Shown: in pieces, positions 26,346-34,966 of the stretch
Position numbering within the stretch: position 1 is the first letter of the stretch
How the letters are laid out: each line of letters opens with the position of its first letter
DNA from: Rhodococcus sp. 06-235-1A
GTDB taxonomy: Bacteria; Actinomycetota; Actinomycetes; Mycobacteriales; Mycobacteriaceae
Assembly: GCF_002258785.1 (NCBI RefSeq)
Contig: NZ_NOYI01000002.1
Coordinates: forward strand, 310,001-374,000
DNA length: 64,000 nucleotides
Direction of reading: 5' to 3'
Position numbers and translations under genes: made by a program
The notes under the pieces: generated by a model
Databases searched by the model: none
Told to the model about the DNA's origin: nothing
Seen by the model: only the letters and a program-made list of their open reading frames with translations

Positions 26346-27128
26346 TCAGTCCAGCAACTCCGGATGCTGCGCGACGATTCGGTCGTACATCGGCTGAAAC
26401 TGGAACCACCCCGCGTACTCGAGACCCACCTGGTTGTACGTCAGCTTTGCCGTCACGTCATCCAACGGTTTCGGTTCACCCGCGGCCATGGCGATGAGCT
26501 GAGCCTGACTGGATCGCTCCATGGTGATGAACCACCATGCCGCGGAGTCCACGGTCCGGCCTACCGTGAGCAGACCGTGGTTCGACAGCACAATCGCCTT
26601 GCGCTGACCGAGTGCGGCACCAATTCTTCTGCCCTCTTCCAACTCGGCAACAACACCGGTGTAGTCGTCGAACACGGCGTGGTCATCGTAGAACGCGCAG
26701 GCGTCCTGAGTCAGAGGTGCCAGCCCCATCCGCAAACTCGACAGCGCCTTGCCGTACAACGAATGTGCGTGAGCGGCAGCAACCACGTCCGGTCGAGCCG
26801 CGTGCACCTGGGAGTGAATGACGAAAGCGGCACGGTTCACCGGACGATTGCCTTCGACGATGTTGCCCTCGTGATCGACCAGGATCAGATCGCTCGATTT
26901 GATCATGCTGAAATGCATACCGAAGGGATTGACCCAGAAGTGGTCGGTCTTCTCTGGGTCCCGAGCGGTGATATGCCCCGCCACCCCTTCGTCGAAGCCG
27001 CACTGACTGAAGAGCCGGAAGGCGGCCGCCAGTCGTTGCTTTCGGTGCTGCCGTTCGTCGTCGATCGACTCGAAAACCGGCGGAGCGGGTACGTCGATTC
27101 CTGGGCGGGTCTGTGCCAGTTCGGACAT
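26346..27128 (-). CDS. Class II aldolase/adducin family protein
   Basis: A 260-residue zinc enzyme: GFDEGVAGHITARDP near the start, zinc ligands in VAAAHAHSLYGKAL (HxH) and LSNHGLLTVGRTV. Relatives include L-fuculose-phosphate aldolase, ribulose-phosphate 4-epimerase and decarboxylases; this longer branch (with WFQFQPMYDRIV at the end) is mostly uncharacterised and often acts on free acids or ketones. The ATG at 27128 has AAGGAAC before it. It is the only intact gene between the TerD fusion and the integrated element, so no pathway can be given; it could serve the sugar operon 4 kb away, but that is a guess. Confidence 0.85.
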   Translation of the reverse strand: MSELAQTRPGIDVPAPPVFESIDDERQHRKQRLAAAFRLFSQCGFDEGVAGHITARDPEKTDHFWVNPFGMHFSMIKSSDLILVDHEGNIVEGNRPVNRAAFVIHSQVHAARPDVVAAAHAHSLYGKALSSLRMGLAPLTQDACAFYDDHAVFDDYTGVVAELEEGRRIGAALGQRKAIVLSNHGLLTVGRTVDSAAWWFITMERSSQAQLIAMAAGEPKPLDDVTAKLTYNQVGLEYAGWFQFQPMYDRIVAQHPELLD

Positions 27129-27542
27129 GGTGTTCCTTCGAGTCGCAGGTGTCGTGTCCGCGCACTGCAACGGGCATGGTCGACGCGTAGCGGACGGTCC
27201 GCATGACAACCCTCGCAGCGAAACATCGCTGCTCGGTCATGGTTCAGTTCTACACCCGTGAGTCGCACATTCGATCGCGAAAGCCCATATGCATTGCGAT
27301 GTGGCTCTTGCTGTCGCCGGAGTGGTGGCATTCGCTCCGCCTCGTAGCTTCTCGGTCGCAGTGTCCACGGCGACGTCCGGTCAGCGCGCAGCAATCGACC
27401 GATGAGATCACCCAGATACCGTCACGACGTAGTACCAGCGTTCCGCTTGTGCAGCAACAGTTTTGCCGCAACCGACCTGGGTTTTCTCACCACCTCCGGG
27501 ACGGAGTCGAACCACCGGCGCAAAAATCGGCAGGCCGCAGGG
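27129..27542. other. Non-coding gap, nothing identified
   Basis: About 410 bases upstream of the aldolase gene and downstream of the small Cys-rich gene. I see no convincing reading frame, repeat or RNA. The aldolase promoter probably lies in its left part. Confidence 0.5.
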
Positions 27543-27836
27543 TCATCGGCCGTCCACCACGCGGAGCTGCCCGAACGGTTCGTTGCACCACCTGCAGCTC
27601 CCGTCGACGTAGTCGTGCCCGTCTTCACGTTCACACTCATCCACTGCGCACCCGCTGCCGCATGAGAGCATCTGTCCACACCGGCACCGCTCGCCGTCAC
27701 ACCCCGGGTGGTGAAGCGCTCCCGGCGGGGTGCCACAGTCGTGACACTTTCTCCTTCCGTTCGCTATTCGACTGGGCCGCCAAGTGCAACCCACCGAATC
27801 GAGCATTTCCAGATCGCACGCCATGCAGATCGCCAT
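27543..27836 (-). CDS. Small cysteine/histidine-rich zinc-ribbon-like protein
   Basis: A 97-residue protein starting MAICMACDLEMLDSVGC, with RKCHDCGTPPGALHHPGCDG and ERCRCGQMLSCGSGC, ending in a CRWCNEPFG block. At least five CxxC-like pairs and HHPGCD suggest several zinc sites. Very similar layouts (CHDCG...GxxHHPGCDxE) occur in small proteins of actinomycetes and their phages, of unknown function. No good ribosome site is seen before the ATG at 27836. It lies beside the tRNA-Pro attachment site, so it may belong to the old chromosome edge or to an earlier insertion. Confidence 0.6.
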   Translation of the reverse strand: MAICMACDLEMLDSVGCTWRPSRIANGRRKCHDCGTPPGALHHPGCDGERCRCGQMLSCGSGCAVDECEREDGHDYVDGSCRWCNEPFGQLRVVDGR

Positions 27837-27974
27837 GCCGTGCAGAGTCGCACAGGGCACCGACAGCAAAGGATTCTCGCGCTAGAAATTCTCTCCGTCT
27901 CGGCAAAGCTCACACCCATCGAGTTCCAGAGGAATCACCAGGACCGACCTGTGTGAGTCGCGCGTCACGCAGAC

Positions 27975-28007
27975 AAAAAGGCGGCTCCAGATTTCTCCGG
28001 AACCGCC
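27975..28007 (-). terminator. Intrinsic terminator following tRNA-Pro
   Basis: On the minus strand a 12-base-pair GC-rich stem (GGCGGTTCCGGA paired with TCTGGAGCCGCC, with two G-T pairs) closes a GAAA loop and is followed by TTTTT. It lies 14 bases past the 3' end of the tRNA fragment, as expected for a tRNA terminator. Confidence 0.8.
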
Positions 28008-28021
28008 TCTCAACTGCTCTG

Positions 28022-28065
28022 TGTCGGGCTGACAGGATTTGAACCTGCGACCACTTGACCCCCAG
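28022..28065 (-). other. Partial tRNA-Pro(GGG) 3' end: attachment site (attL/R) of an integrated element
   Basis: Read on the minus strand, the 44 bases start at the anticodon loop (CTGGGGG) and continue through TCAAG, a variable loop, the T arm with TTCAAAT, and the acceptor end CAGCCCGA. The 5' half (acceptor, D arm, anticodon 5' stem) is absent; the sequence beyond 28066 is unrelated. Integrases that use the anticodon loop of tRNA genes leave exactly this kind of 3' copy at one end. The true tRNA terminator stays on the left, so the element lies to the right of 28065, and an intact tRNA-Pro is expected at its other end, outside this window. Confidence 0.75.
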
Positions 28066-28417
28066 CTAGATCGACCATACTTCGATGGACCCACCTGCAC
28101 ATACTGCACCGTCCCTGACCAGCGATTTCCGTGCACGGCAGTACATGTCGATCCACCCCCGATTGCACCGAATAGTGACACGCTCGCGGCACGCTCGAAT
28201 ACCGATCACTCCAGGTGTGTCCACCAAGCGCCACAACACACCACGACGATCCACCGCCGCAAAAAGCGACTGCACCGTCGACCCACGGCAGCAGTTCCAG
28301 TTCGTCTACAACGGTCACGAGGACGACTAACCCCCGCTCGACACAGTGATCCGCGCCCACCATCTGTCGTACCTCCTCCGTAGACTGGCACTCAACGGCT
28401 AGCGAAGGGGGCCGACA
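28066..28417. other. Element-side flank of the attachment site, nothing identified
   Basis: About 350 bases with no convincing gene. An integrase gene would be expected near one end of such an element, but no tyrosine-recombinase motif is visible here, so it is either at the far end or lost. Confidence 0.5.
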
Positions 28418-29458
28418 GTGAGTCCGTCGGACAAGTACGACGCTGCGAGCATCCGAAAGATGCGCGAAACCGCAGCCTCAGCTGCAGCTCAGATGCCCCA
28501 GCACTATCTCGACCCCCACATGGTCAGTGCGATGTCCAGCCTGGCGCAGACCGCCAACGCGTTCGGCAGTCATCGCGATGAGATGTTCAAGCAGATGGCT
28601 CCTGCAATGGCCTCGTTGGTCGAGGTCAGCCGATACAAGACAGACGTACTTGCACCAGGACTCGGGCGCATCATCGCGTCCATGGACCAGGTCAATTCGG
28701 TGACCGAGCAGTTCGCCTCGTCGTCCGCCGTGCAGGAGATGTTCAACTCGGCACAAACTCAATACGCCGTCGACTCGGTGATCTCCCCCGAGATCGTCAA
28801 CGCGATGGCCGACGTAATCAACAAGAGCGTCGACACCAGGCAGTTCGCGCAGAACTTGTTGATGTCTCCCGGTGTCACCAACGCCATCAAGAGTATCGAA
28901 GCGGTGAACCTACAGGTGAACAGCTTTGCGGAGACGTACGCGAAGACGATGGCCCCTGTGATGGAGAGCTTTCGCGTCGGTTTTCAGGGAACCAAGATCT
29001 TCGACGACTTCGACTTCTCAGCGCTGGACGACGTCGACGAAGAGGCGTTCGAGGGCTTCCTCGACGAGCACCCCGAACTCGAAGAGACCTATGAGTCGAT
29101 CGAGCAGTCCATGGTCGAACACGGACTCATCAGTGAGGGGACGTTCGCAAAGTTAGGCGCACGCTTCAAATCGTTGAGGATCGCCAAGCAGGCCGCGATC
29201 GTGCTGCTCTTGTTTTCACTCGCGACGGTAATAACGGTCGCGGGCAGCAACCTTCCCGAAGATCGCCAGGACGACGCGCTGGCGTTTGGGACGGTGCTCG
29301 CTCTGGTGTACGGCGTGTATGGGGTTCACGTGATGATAAAGAGCACGAAGCCTCGAAAGCCGCTACAGAGTAGGCCGCCCCACGCGGAGCCTTACTCTTC
29401 CTGCCCCAATTCCGGTACGCCTAGTGCTGCCGCCACCAACACGGCGAACCCAAAGTAG
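28418..29458 (+). CDS. Orphan 346-residue protein with C-terminal membrane hairpin
   Basis: Starts at GTG (28418) with a good GAAGGGGGCC site and reads MSPSDKYDAASIRKMRETAA. The first ~230 residues are Ala/Met/Gln-rich helix with repeated FAQ/FAETYAK-like stretches and no Cys; an acidic patch (FDFSALDDVDEEAFEGFLDE) follows. Two hydrophobic helices (AAIVLLLFSLATVITVAG and ALAFGTVLALVYGVYGVHVM) lie near residues 255-310. No known domain is recognised. Soluble helical sensor plus two-helix membrane end is a layout seen in some phage-defence effectors, but that is only analogy. Its last 67 bases overlap the convergent gene. Confidence 0.7.
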   Translation: MSPSDKYDAASIRKMRETAASAAAQMPQHYLDPHMVSAMSSLAQTANAFGSHRDEMFKQMAPAMASLVEVSRYKTDVLAPGLGRIIASMDQVNSVTEQFASSSAVQEMFNSAQTQYAVDSVISPEIVNAMADVINKSVDTRQFAQNLLMSPGVTNAIKSIEAVNLQVNSFAETYAKTMAPVMESFRVGFQGTKIFDDFDFSALDDVDEEAFEGFLDEHPELEETYESIEQSMVEHGLISEGTFAKLGARFKSLRIAKQAAIVLLLFSLATVITVAGSNLPEDRQDDALAFGTVLALVYGVYGVHVMIKSTKPRKPLQSRPPHAEPYSSCPNSGTPSAAATNTANPK

Positions 29459-30414
29459 TAGTGGCTCAGGGAACTCATAGTCAGCTGGCAGCAGTACTTG
29501 TGGTACCGCTCGTTGAACGGGTCACCGTTGGTCAGGTCTGCTAGCTTCTCGCGCTGGTCTCCCCAGTGGAGTGTGTCGCCGTAGTTGAACTTGCGGATCA
29601 AGTCCTCTGGCACCACACCTTTGAGCGGCAACGGATGTTCGGGCTTGAGGTTCTTATTCAGCCGCTCGGCGATCATTGTTGGAGCGGCTTTCTCGTTGAG
29701 ACGAGCACGAGCTTTGCGCCACTGCTTCAGTGTGGCCCTCACCGCAGCCAGATCGTCTGGATCAAGGCCCGCCGCGTTCGCCGCTCTGTTGATGACACTC
29801 AAAGCCTTTTGCCAGCTGGCCGTCTCACCGTCGTTGTGGAGCTGCCGGAAGGTCGCGGAGAAGCCGCTGAACTCCTCGTGACTCGACAGATCAACCTGCA
29901 CGGTGCTGGGCCCGGAAGCGCCCCACGACATCTTCACACTGTTCTTACTGTTAATCACGCTGTAGCTCGCCAGGTTTTGGCATGTGCTCACGAAACGCAT
30001 CAACAGTCGCTTCTCGTCATCAGTGAGTACGCCAAACAAGTTCATGAACTTCGACGGGTCGTCGAGTCCAAACAAGAACGTGAGCTGCTCCCATTGGTAC
30101 TCGAAGCAAGTCGGCTCGCTACCCTCTTTCTGAAGTGCTGGCGGAAACTTCAGCTCGACCGGGCGGATCGAGTCTTCAATCGGGATACTCTTGACGATAA
30201 CCGTACCCTTGGCCTCGTTTGCGATAGTGCCAGTTACTTTGTAAATGAACGTGATTGGGTCGTCCTCGATGACGATGAATTTGTCTTCGGTTGCCGGTAC
30301 GAACGGATACCTAGTCTTGGCCAGGCTCTTCTTCGACTTCTTACGGGGCTTGCTCTTCGGCATCCATCCTCCAGTGTCAGCGGCGGGACTAACTGTACCC
30401 GGCGTGTCCGACAT
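29392..30414 (-). CDS. Orphan 340-residue soluble protein
   Basis: The ATG at 30414 gives MSDTPGTVSPAADTGGWMPK, then a basic stretch KSKPRKKSKKSLAK. The body contains DKFIVIEDDPITFIYKVTG and later WRKARARLNEKAAPTMIAER; the C-terminus has a weak hydrophobic stretch (YYFGFAVLVAAALGV). No family is recognised. Base composition is lower in G+C than neighbouring genes (more AAC/AAG/TTC-rich codons and several ACT/AAT), fitting foreign origin. It converges with the membrane orphan gene and overlaps its 3' end by 67 bases. Both lie inside the element next to the tRNA-Pro site. Confidence 0.7.
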   Translation of the reverse strand: MSDTPGTVSPAADTGGWMPKSKPRKKSKKSLAKTRYPFVPATEDKFIVIEDDPITFIYKVTGTIANEAKGTVIVKSIPIEDSIRPVELKFPPALQKEGSEPTCFEYQWEQLTFLFGLDDPSKFMNLFGVLTDDEKRLLMRFVSTCQNLASYSVINSKNSVKMSWGASGPSTVQVDLSSHEEFSGFSATFRQLHNDGETASWQKALSVINRAANAAGLDPDDLAAVRATLKQWRKARARLNEKAAPTMIAERLNKNLKPEHPLPLKGVVPEDLIRKFNYGDTLHWGDQREKLADLTNGDPFNERYHKYCCQLTMSSLSHYYFGFAVLVAAALGVPELGQEE

Positions 30415-30510
30415 TTACCGTCAGCATGCGACTGTGTATAACATTAGGCTACTTCGCTATTGCAATTGTTGATCTGCCGCGAGGATTTCGGACAATGGAG
30501 ATGACTATTC

Positions 30511-31138
30511 TCAGCCCGCGATCGCGGGCTGCCGATAACTGTAGTGGACGTCGTTCGGGGATCGATACTCGATTGCCGAATGCCGACGCCGCGGATTGTA
30601 GAACCCTTCGATGTATCTGACGATGTCTGTCGCGCTTTGCTTTTCGTGGAATAGATCGTCCGATAGACGCACTCGTTCTTGAGGGCCGCGAAGAAACTTT
30701 CCGCCATGCTGTTGTCCCAACACACCCCGGTCCGCCCCATCGAGGACCGCATCCCCAGCGAGCTCACCAGAGCCCGGTAGGCCCGCGAGGTGTAGACACT
30801 GCCGCGATCGGAGTGGAGGATCGCTCCTGGCTCGATCAGGGTCGTCGATGCCGCATTCGTCAACGCCGCCGCCACCAGATCGGTGCGCATATGGTCCGCG
30901 ATCGACCAGCCCACCACTTTGCGGGAGTAGCAGTCGATGACCGTCGCGAGATACACGAACCCCTGCCAGGTGTGAATGTAGGTGATGTCGCCGACGAACT
31001 TGATCCCTGGACGATCAGCGGAGAAGTCACGCACGAGCAGATCCGGCACTGCCGGTTTTCCCGAGACCGACTCGCCCGTCCGCGCCGAGTCCGACTGCGA
31101 CACCAGGGGATAGCACCGGGGCCGAATACCTTCACTGC
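30511..31138 (-). mobile_element. IS3-family transposase (orfB) remnant, truncated and frameshifted
   Basis: The DDE integrase core is visible: GDITYIHTWQGFVYLATVID (first D), LHSDRGSVYTSRAYR (second D) and WDNSMAESFFAALKNE (E). The N-terminal helix-turn-helix half of orfB and all of orfA are missing; the 5' end stops near 31138, where MFS-coding sequence begins on the other strand. After VYRTIY the frame shifts by one (about 30640-30660) and the usual end YIEGFYNPRRRHSAIEYRSP continues in another frame to 30511. No clear terminal inverted repeats were found. Not expected to be active. Confidence 0.85.
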
Positions 31139-31139
31139 T

Positions 31140-31717
31140 CTCCGAACACCCGGTTCGCGATCCCCGTTGCTGTGGGAGTGATGGCTGTTGCGGCTCTACT
31201 GGTCGAAGGCATGGTCACCGATTGGTCCGCGCTACTGGTTTCCCGCGATTTCGGCGGCGGCGCAACGGTCGGCGCGACGGCGGTCGTGGTGTTCAGCTGC
31301 GCAATGTTCCTCTCCCGCTCGTTCGGCGACCTGATCATCGACCGGCTCGGGCCGCGATGGACGGTGGTATCCGCGGCGGTAGTGGTGACATCGGCAACGC
31401 TTGTGGGGTTGGGCCTTCAGCGCAGTCCGTGGGGCGTGGTGGTAGCGATGGCGTTCATCGGACTCGCTCTCGGTCCTCTGTTCCCACTGCTCATTATCGA
31501 AGCGGGACGTCGCAGTCATGCAGGCGTAGCGGTTGCGACCGCTCGTGTGAGCGCAGTCGGTTATGGCGCGTATCTGGCAGGTCCCCCGCTCGTGGGCTTC
31601 CTCGCCGACCACACCGGCCTGACATTCGCCTTCGTCATGGTGGCCTGTACCTGTGCGATTACGCTGTTGTCTTCGTCGAAAACGCTGCGTAACAATGCAT
31701 CAGACGTCATCGCCTAA
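31140..31717 (+). pseudogene. C-terminal half of an MFS transporter gene
   Basis: About 190 residues with five or six hydrophobic helices (VGVMAVAALLVEGMVTDWSA, VVVAMAFIGLALGPLFPLLI) matching the second half of fucose-permease-like/YbjJ-type MFS carriers. The first six helices are missing. The break coincides with the IS3 fragment edge at ~31138, so the insertion or a later deletion removed the 5' end. A GTG at 31172 could start translation, but the product would be half a carrier. Confidence 0.75.
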
Positions 31718-32286
31718 GAGAACCGTCCGAGTCCACAGCTGCAACCCCGCCCCCGAGGGCTGACATGATGCGCACAGGCCGACACTGGCCCGCACGATCG
31801 GACACGGACGGTCATGGTGGTACACGACCGCATTTCTCGGTGGTCTTCGTGCTGTCCCTGTATCTGGCGCGGCGGACGGCGGGCTGGCGATGGTTGAGCC
31901 TCGTGGCACTGATCGGCGTCACCATCCACTATTGCTGTTGGTCGGTAGGGCGCGCCGGTAACGTGATGCAATACGACCAGTCTTGATATGCAGCGTTACC
32001 GGTAAGCCTCTGCAAATATTGTGCCGCAGCGCCTTTCGTTAGCGGTCCCATTGTGGACTGTTAAATTACGCGCCCCGAAACGTCGGAATCAGTCGATCGT
32101 GTGGGTGTTCGTCGGTTGTCGTGTCGTGTACCAACGCTATTGAGGCTCAACCGGAATGGAATCGGGCTGCGGCACGAGTGCAGCGTCATTCTCAGGGAGG
32201 ACCGGACGGTCGGTGGCTCATCCGCGCAACCGATCTTGTGGCCGGGAGTGCTCACAGATCGCTGCCGTGGTGTCACAGTGGATCCC
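31718..32286. other. Gap with only doubtful coding remnants
   Basis: Between the MFS half and the next decayed gene. A short frame at 31765-31986 (MMRTGRHWPARSDTDG, then a hydrophobic stretch VVFVLSLYLARRTAGW) could be a piece of a membrane protein, but I cannot support a gene. Nothing else is recognised. Confidence 0.3.
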
Positions 32287-32619
32287 ATGACCCGCGACCC
32301 GCTACGACGTCGCCGCGCCGCACGACGCGCCCCGGACACGGACCCTGCAGCTGCCGAGGTCACTGCTGTCACAGCGGGTGTAAAGGCGACGGTGTGGCCG
32401 CGAACAGGAACCGAGGGCGGCGAGCCCACGCCGCTCGCGTGCGGGATGTTCGTCGACGAGGCCGACGCGCACGAGTTCCTACCCAGCAGATGTTCACCCT
32501 TCCCGCCCGCGAGGTCAACCAGGTCAGGGTTCGACTCGCAGGCGCAGCAGGGACGGTGCCGCACCGGTAACTGGTCGGTACCGCGGCGTCGGTGCTCGAC
32601 TCCCTCTACGCCGACACCG

Positions 32620-33236
32620 CGGGCACTGACTGCCGACGACGGCGCACCGGAGTCGTTGCCGGACAACGAGACGTCGACCCCGCAGGGTGAGGCGAGCGCA
32701 CAGTTGCCGTTGGCGGCGCGGACGGTGCCGGTGGCGCTGCACCTGCGGACGGTCGATCAGCAGCTCGCCGACTACGGGATCCGCGAGATGTGGATGCGCG
32801 AGCGCACCGAGATTCGGCACCTGATGAGCCCGCCGGCGCCCATGAACATCGAACGCAACACAATCGGGCGGGAACTGAACGCCATCGACGAGCTCTACGA
32901 CGCCGACACCGACCATTACCTCCGCACATGGACCGCGGCCGCCACCGAGCAGGCTCGGCGTATGGGTCCGACCGACCGGTTCCGGTTCTCGTGTCGACTC
33001 TGCCGACCGAGTGCTTCGACGACACGGACCTCGAACCGATCTACGATCACGCCTTCGCCGTCACACCGCTCCCCGGGTGCGGCTACATCCCGCAGACCTT
33101 CCCCCACCGCACACCCGACGGCGCGCTCGACATCGACGCGTTCATCGCCGCCGAACATGCCGCCGGCCGCAGCTACCGGGACCGCGTGCGGTCACGCGTC
33201 GAGGACGCAGGTGCCGGGAACGCTCCCGTCGACTAG
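32620..33236 (+). pseudogene. Frameshifted gene of unknown function
   Basis: Protein-like sequence runs in one frame to ~32985 (QQLADYGIREMWMRERTEIR, ELNAIDELYDADTDHYLRTW) and continues in a second frame (LVSTLPTECFDDTDLEPIYD, then GALDIDAFIAAEHAAGRSYR) to the stop at 33236. Codon use is typical of a real actinobacterial gene in both parts, so a frameshift near 32985-32995 is likely. More pieces may extend left to ~32290, where the frame changes again. The family is not recognised. The 3' end overlaps the convergent methyltransferase by four bases. Confidence 0.45.
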
Positions 33237-33802
33237 TTCACAGCCGAGAGGACGACGCCTTCCGAGTACCGCCGGACCACGACGTCGGAGAAGCCAGCGC
33301 GATGGAACAGTTGCTCGAATCCGGACGGCGGCCCTCCGGAGGGCGGCGTGAACGCCGCCACCACCACAGCGCCGTCACGCAGAACGCGCCGCAGCTGAGA
33401 CAGACCGGCACCCGCGTCCGGCCAGAAGTGCAGACTGTCCACCGTCAGCGCCGCGTCGAAGGAATCATCGTCGAACGGCAGGTGAGCGACGGTTCCCGAT
33501 ACGAGAGTCATCCGCCCGTCGTCGATCGCGGCGGCATTGCGCTCGGTGGCCCGCCGGTGCATCAGCCCGGAGGGGTCCACACCGGTGACCTGACCGTCCG
33601 GTACCGCCAGCGACAGCAGCTCCAGCGCCAGACCGGGCCCGAAACCGATCTCGAGGACACGGCCACCCCGGCGCGGTGCCAGCACCTCGACCACCCGCCT
33701 GGCCATCTTCCCGCCCGATCGCACCATGAGGTCAGCGCCTCGCTCACCCGCGTCACCCGCGGGGATCACGAACATGTCGTCCATCGGCACATCGTCCCTC
33801 AT
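33233..33802 (-). CDS. Class I SAM-dependent methyltransferase
   Basis: A 189-residue methyltransferase: motif I GGRVLEIGFGPGLALELLSL, the acidic residue in VTGVDPSG, and motif IV DDDSFDAALTVDSLHFWPDA. It is of the UbiE/Methyltransf_11 type acting on a small molecule or lipid. The ATG at 33802 is taken; an ATG 18 bases in, preceded by GAGGGACG, is also possible. No pathway genes are beside it. Its neighbours on both sides are decayed genes. Confidence 0.85.
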   Translation of the reverse strand: MRDDVPMDDMFVIPAGDAGERGADLMVRSGGKMARRVVEVLAPRRGGRVLEIGFGPGLALELLSLAVPDGQVTGVDPSGLMHRRATERNAAAIDDGRMTLVSGTVAHLPFDDDSFDAALTVDSLHFWPDAGAGLSQLRRVLRDGAVVVAAFTPPSGGPPSGFEQLFHRAGFSDVVVRRYSEGVVLSAVN

Positions 33803-34309
33803 ATGATCACGAGGGTCAGTACCCCGTCACCGAAATGGAAGGGTGGAAGATCGTCGTGACCGGCTTGCCCTGGTCGGTGCTCTCGTATTCGACCGACTCG
33901 ATCCGTCTGCCCACGACATCGAACAGTTCCGCCCAGCGTCGACGTCGAACGCTCGCCACTCGCCACTGATCCTCACGAATTCGGCGGCGAGAAAATCGAC
34001 ATTACCGCTCTGAGCATCACCGAACACGTGCCCTGGGACGCGGAGAACCTTCGCACTGCATTCAGCAAGCTCCCGATCATGCGATAGACCCGGCGAACAC
34101 GTGGATCGCCAGGCGAGAGAGGACGATCAGACCGCCTCGCGGCGGTCCGGCATCGGTCGAGATCGTGCCTGTCGCACGCGGCAAGCCCACATCGAACGCA
34201 ACACGATCGCAGACATACGTCCGTCGACCTGGTGACTTTTAGGTACATCCGGACGAGTGTGAGCTGCAGGACCAGGACCGCGTCGATCGCCGACCCGCCT
34301 GCTCACCGC
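33803..34309. other. Gap with possible coding scraps
   Basis: About 500 bases without an intact gene. On the plus strand the end of a protein-like frame is seen at 33960-34086 (DITALSITEHVPWDAENLRT, then a stop), with no start in that frame, so it may be a degraded 3' end. No family is recognised. Confidence 0.35.
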
Positions 34310-34579
34310 TTAGCTGCGGGACCGAGTGAACTCGCTCGAGCTCATCCCGAAGGACCGTCGAAACGTCGCCCGGTCGCCGAATCCGGACCGTGCAGCGGCT
34401 TCGCTCGAACATCGGTGCTCGGTGAGTTCCTGCGCTGCCAGTTCCAGGCGGCACCGACGTAGGTGATGTGCGGGTGTCGCACCGTTCTCGGCGAAGATCG
34501 CCTGCAGGTAGCGAAGTGACATACCGTGAGCTCGCGATCGACGAGGCGTTGTCTGGGGATCGTGTGCCCGGGTGAACAC
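34310..34579 (-). pseudogene. AraC-family regulator remnant (DNA-binding domain only)
   Basis: About 89 residues matching the double helix-turn-helix of AraC proteins: HGMSLRYLQAIFAENG, then RCRLELAAQELTE and AAARSGFGDRATFRRSF. The N-terminal sensor domain is missing and the sequence right upstream (34580-34675) is in no matching frame. The upstream edge touches the broken AhpD-like gene, so a deletion has probably joined two genes here. Confidence 0.6.
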
Positions 34580-34674
34580 GTACGAGGAGATGGCAAGAAC
34601 AGCCTTCTCCGATGCTCCGTGTCGGTGCTCGGACGGGAACGTCTCGCCGTGCCGACATCGGACCGACCTTTGGA

Positions 34675-34895
34675 GGCACCTGCCTTCACTGCCCGCTTCG
34701 CGTGGTCTCGATGCAGAACGGGCATTGCGTGGTCACCGCGACCCCGACAGCAATCAGCTCGCGGGTGGCGAGATCGAGGTTGCCGGTGTCCTTCTTGAAC
34801 ACGGCCTTGTCGAAGCCGAAGAACGCCGAGACCATCGCGGGGGCTGCTTCCTTGAGGTCGGCCATGAAGTGAGCTTCGTCGTGATGAGAATGCAT
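34675..34895 (-). pseudogene. AhpD/CMD-family gene, frameshifted and 3' truncated
   Basis: The start (ATG at 34895 after GGAAGG) encodes MHSHHDEAHFMADLKEAAPA, then KDTGNLDLATRELIAVGVAV and the redox motif CPFCIET. Just after it, a one-base loss (ACCACG where ACCCACG is expected) ends the frame at 34686. In the other frame the expected HAKRAVKAGASK follows, then family similarity stops near 34675. The intact gene would be an alkylhydroperoxidase-like peroxidase of ~115 residues, placed last in the MarR operon. Confidence 0.7.
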
Positions 34896-34966
34896 GGGTC
34901 GATCCTTCCCGTTGATCCGCTGGTGGTGCGCCGTTCGCGGGATCGCGCACGGTGTGACCGGACGAG

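Noticed and set aside
27203..28042. A long plus-strand reading frame
   Set aside because: It crosses the Cys-rich gene, the terminator and the tRNA fragment, and its product is Arg/Ser-rich with no domain, typical of an antisense shadow.
28022..28110. An intact tRNA-Pro gene
   Set aside because: Only the part from the anticodon loop to the 3' end matches; the sequence where the D arm and 5' acceptor strand should be is unrelated.
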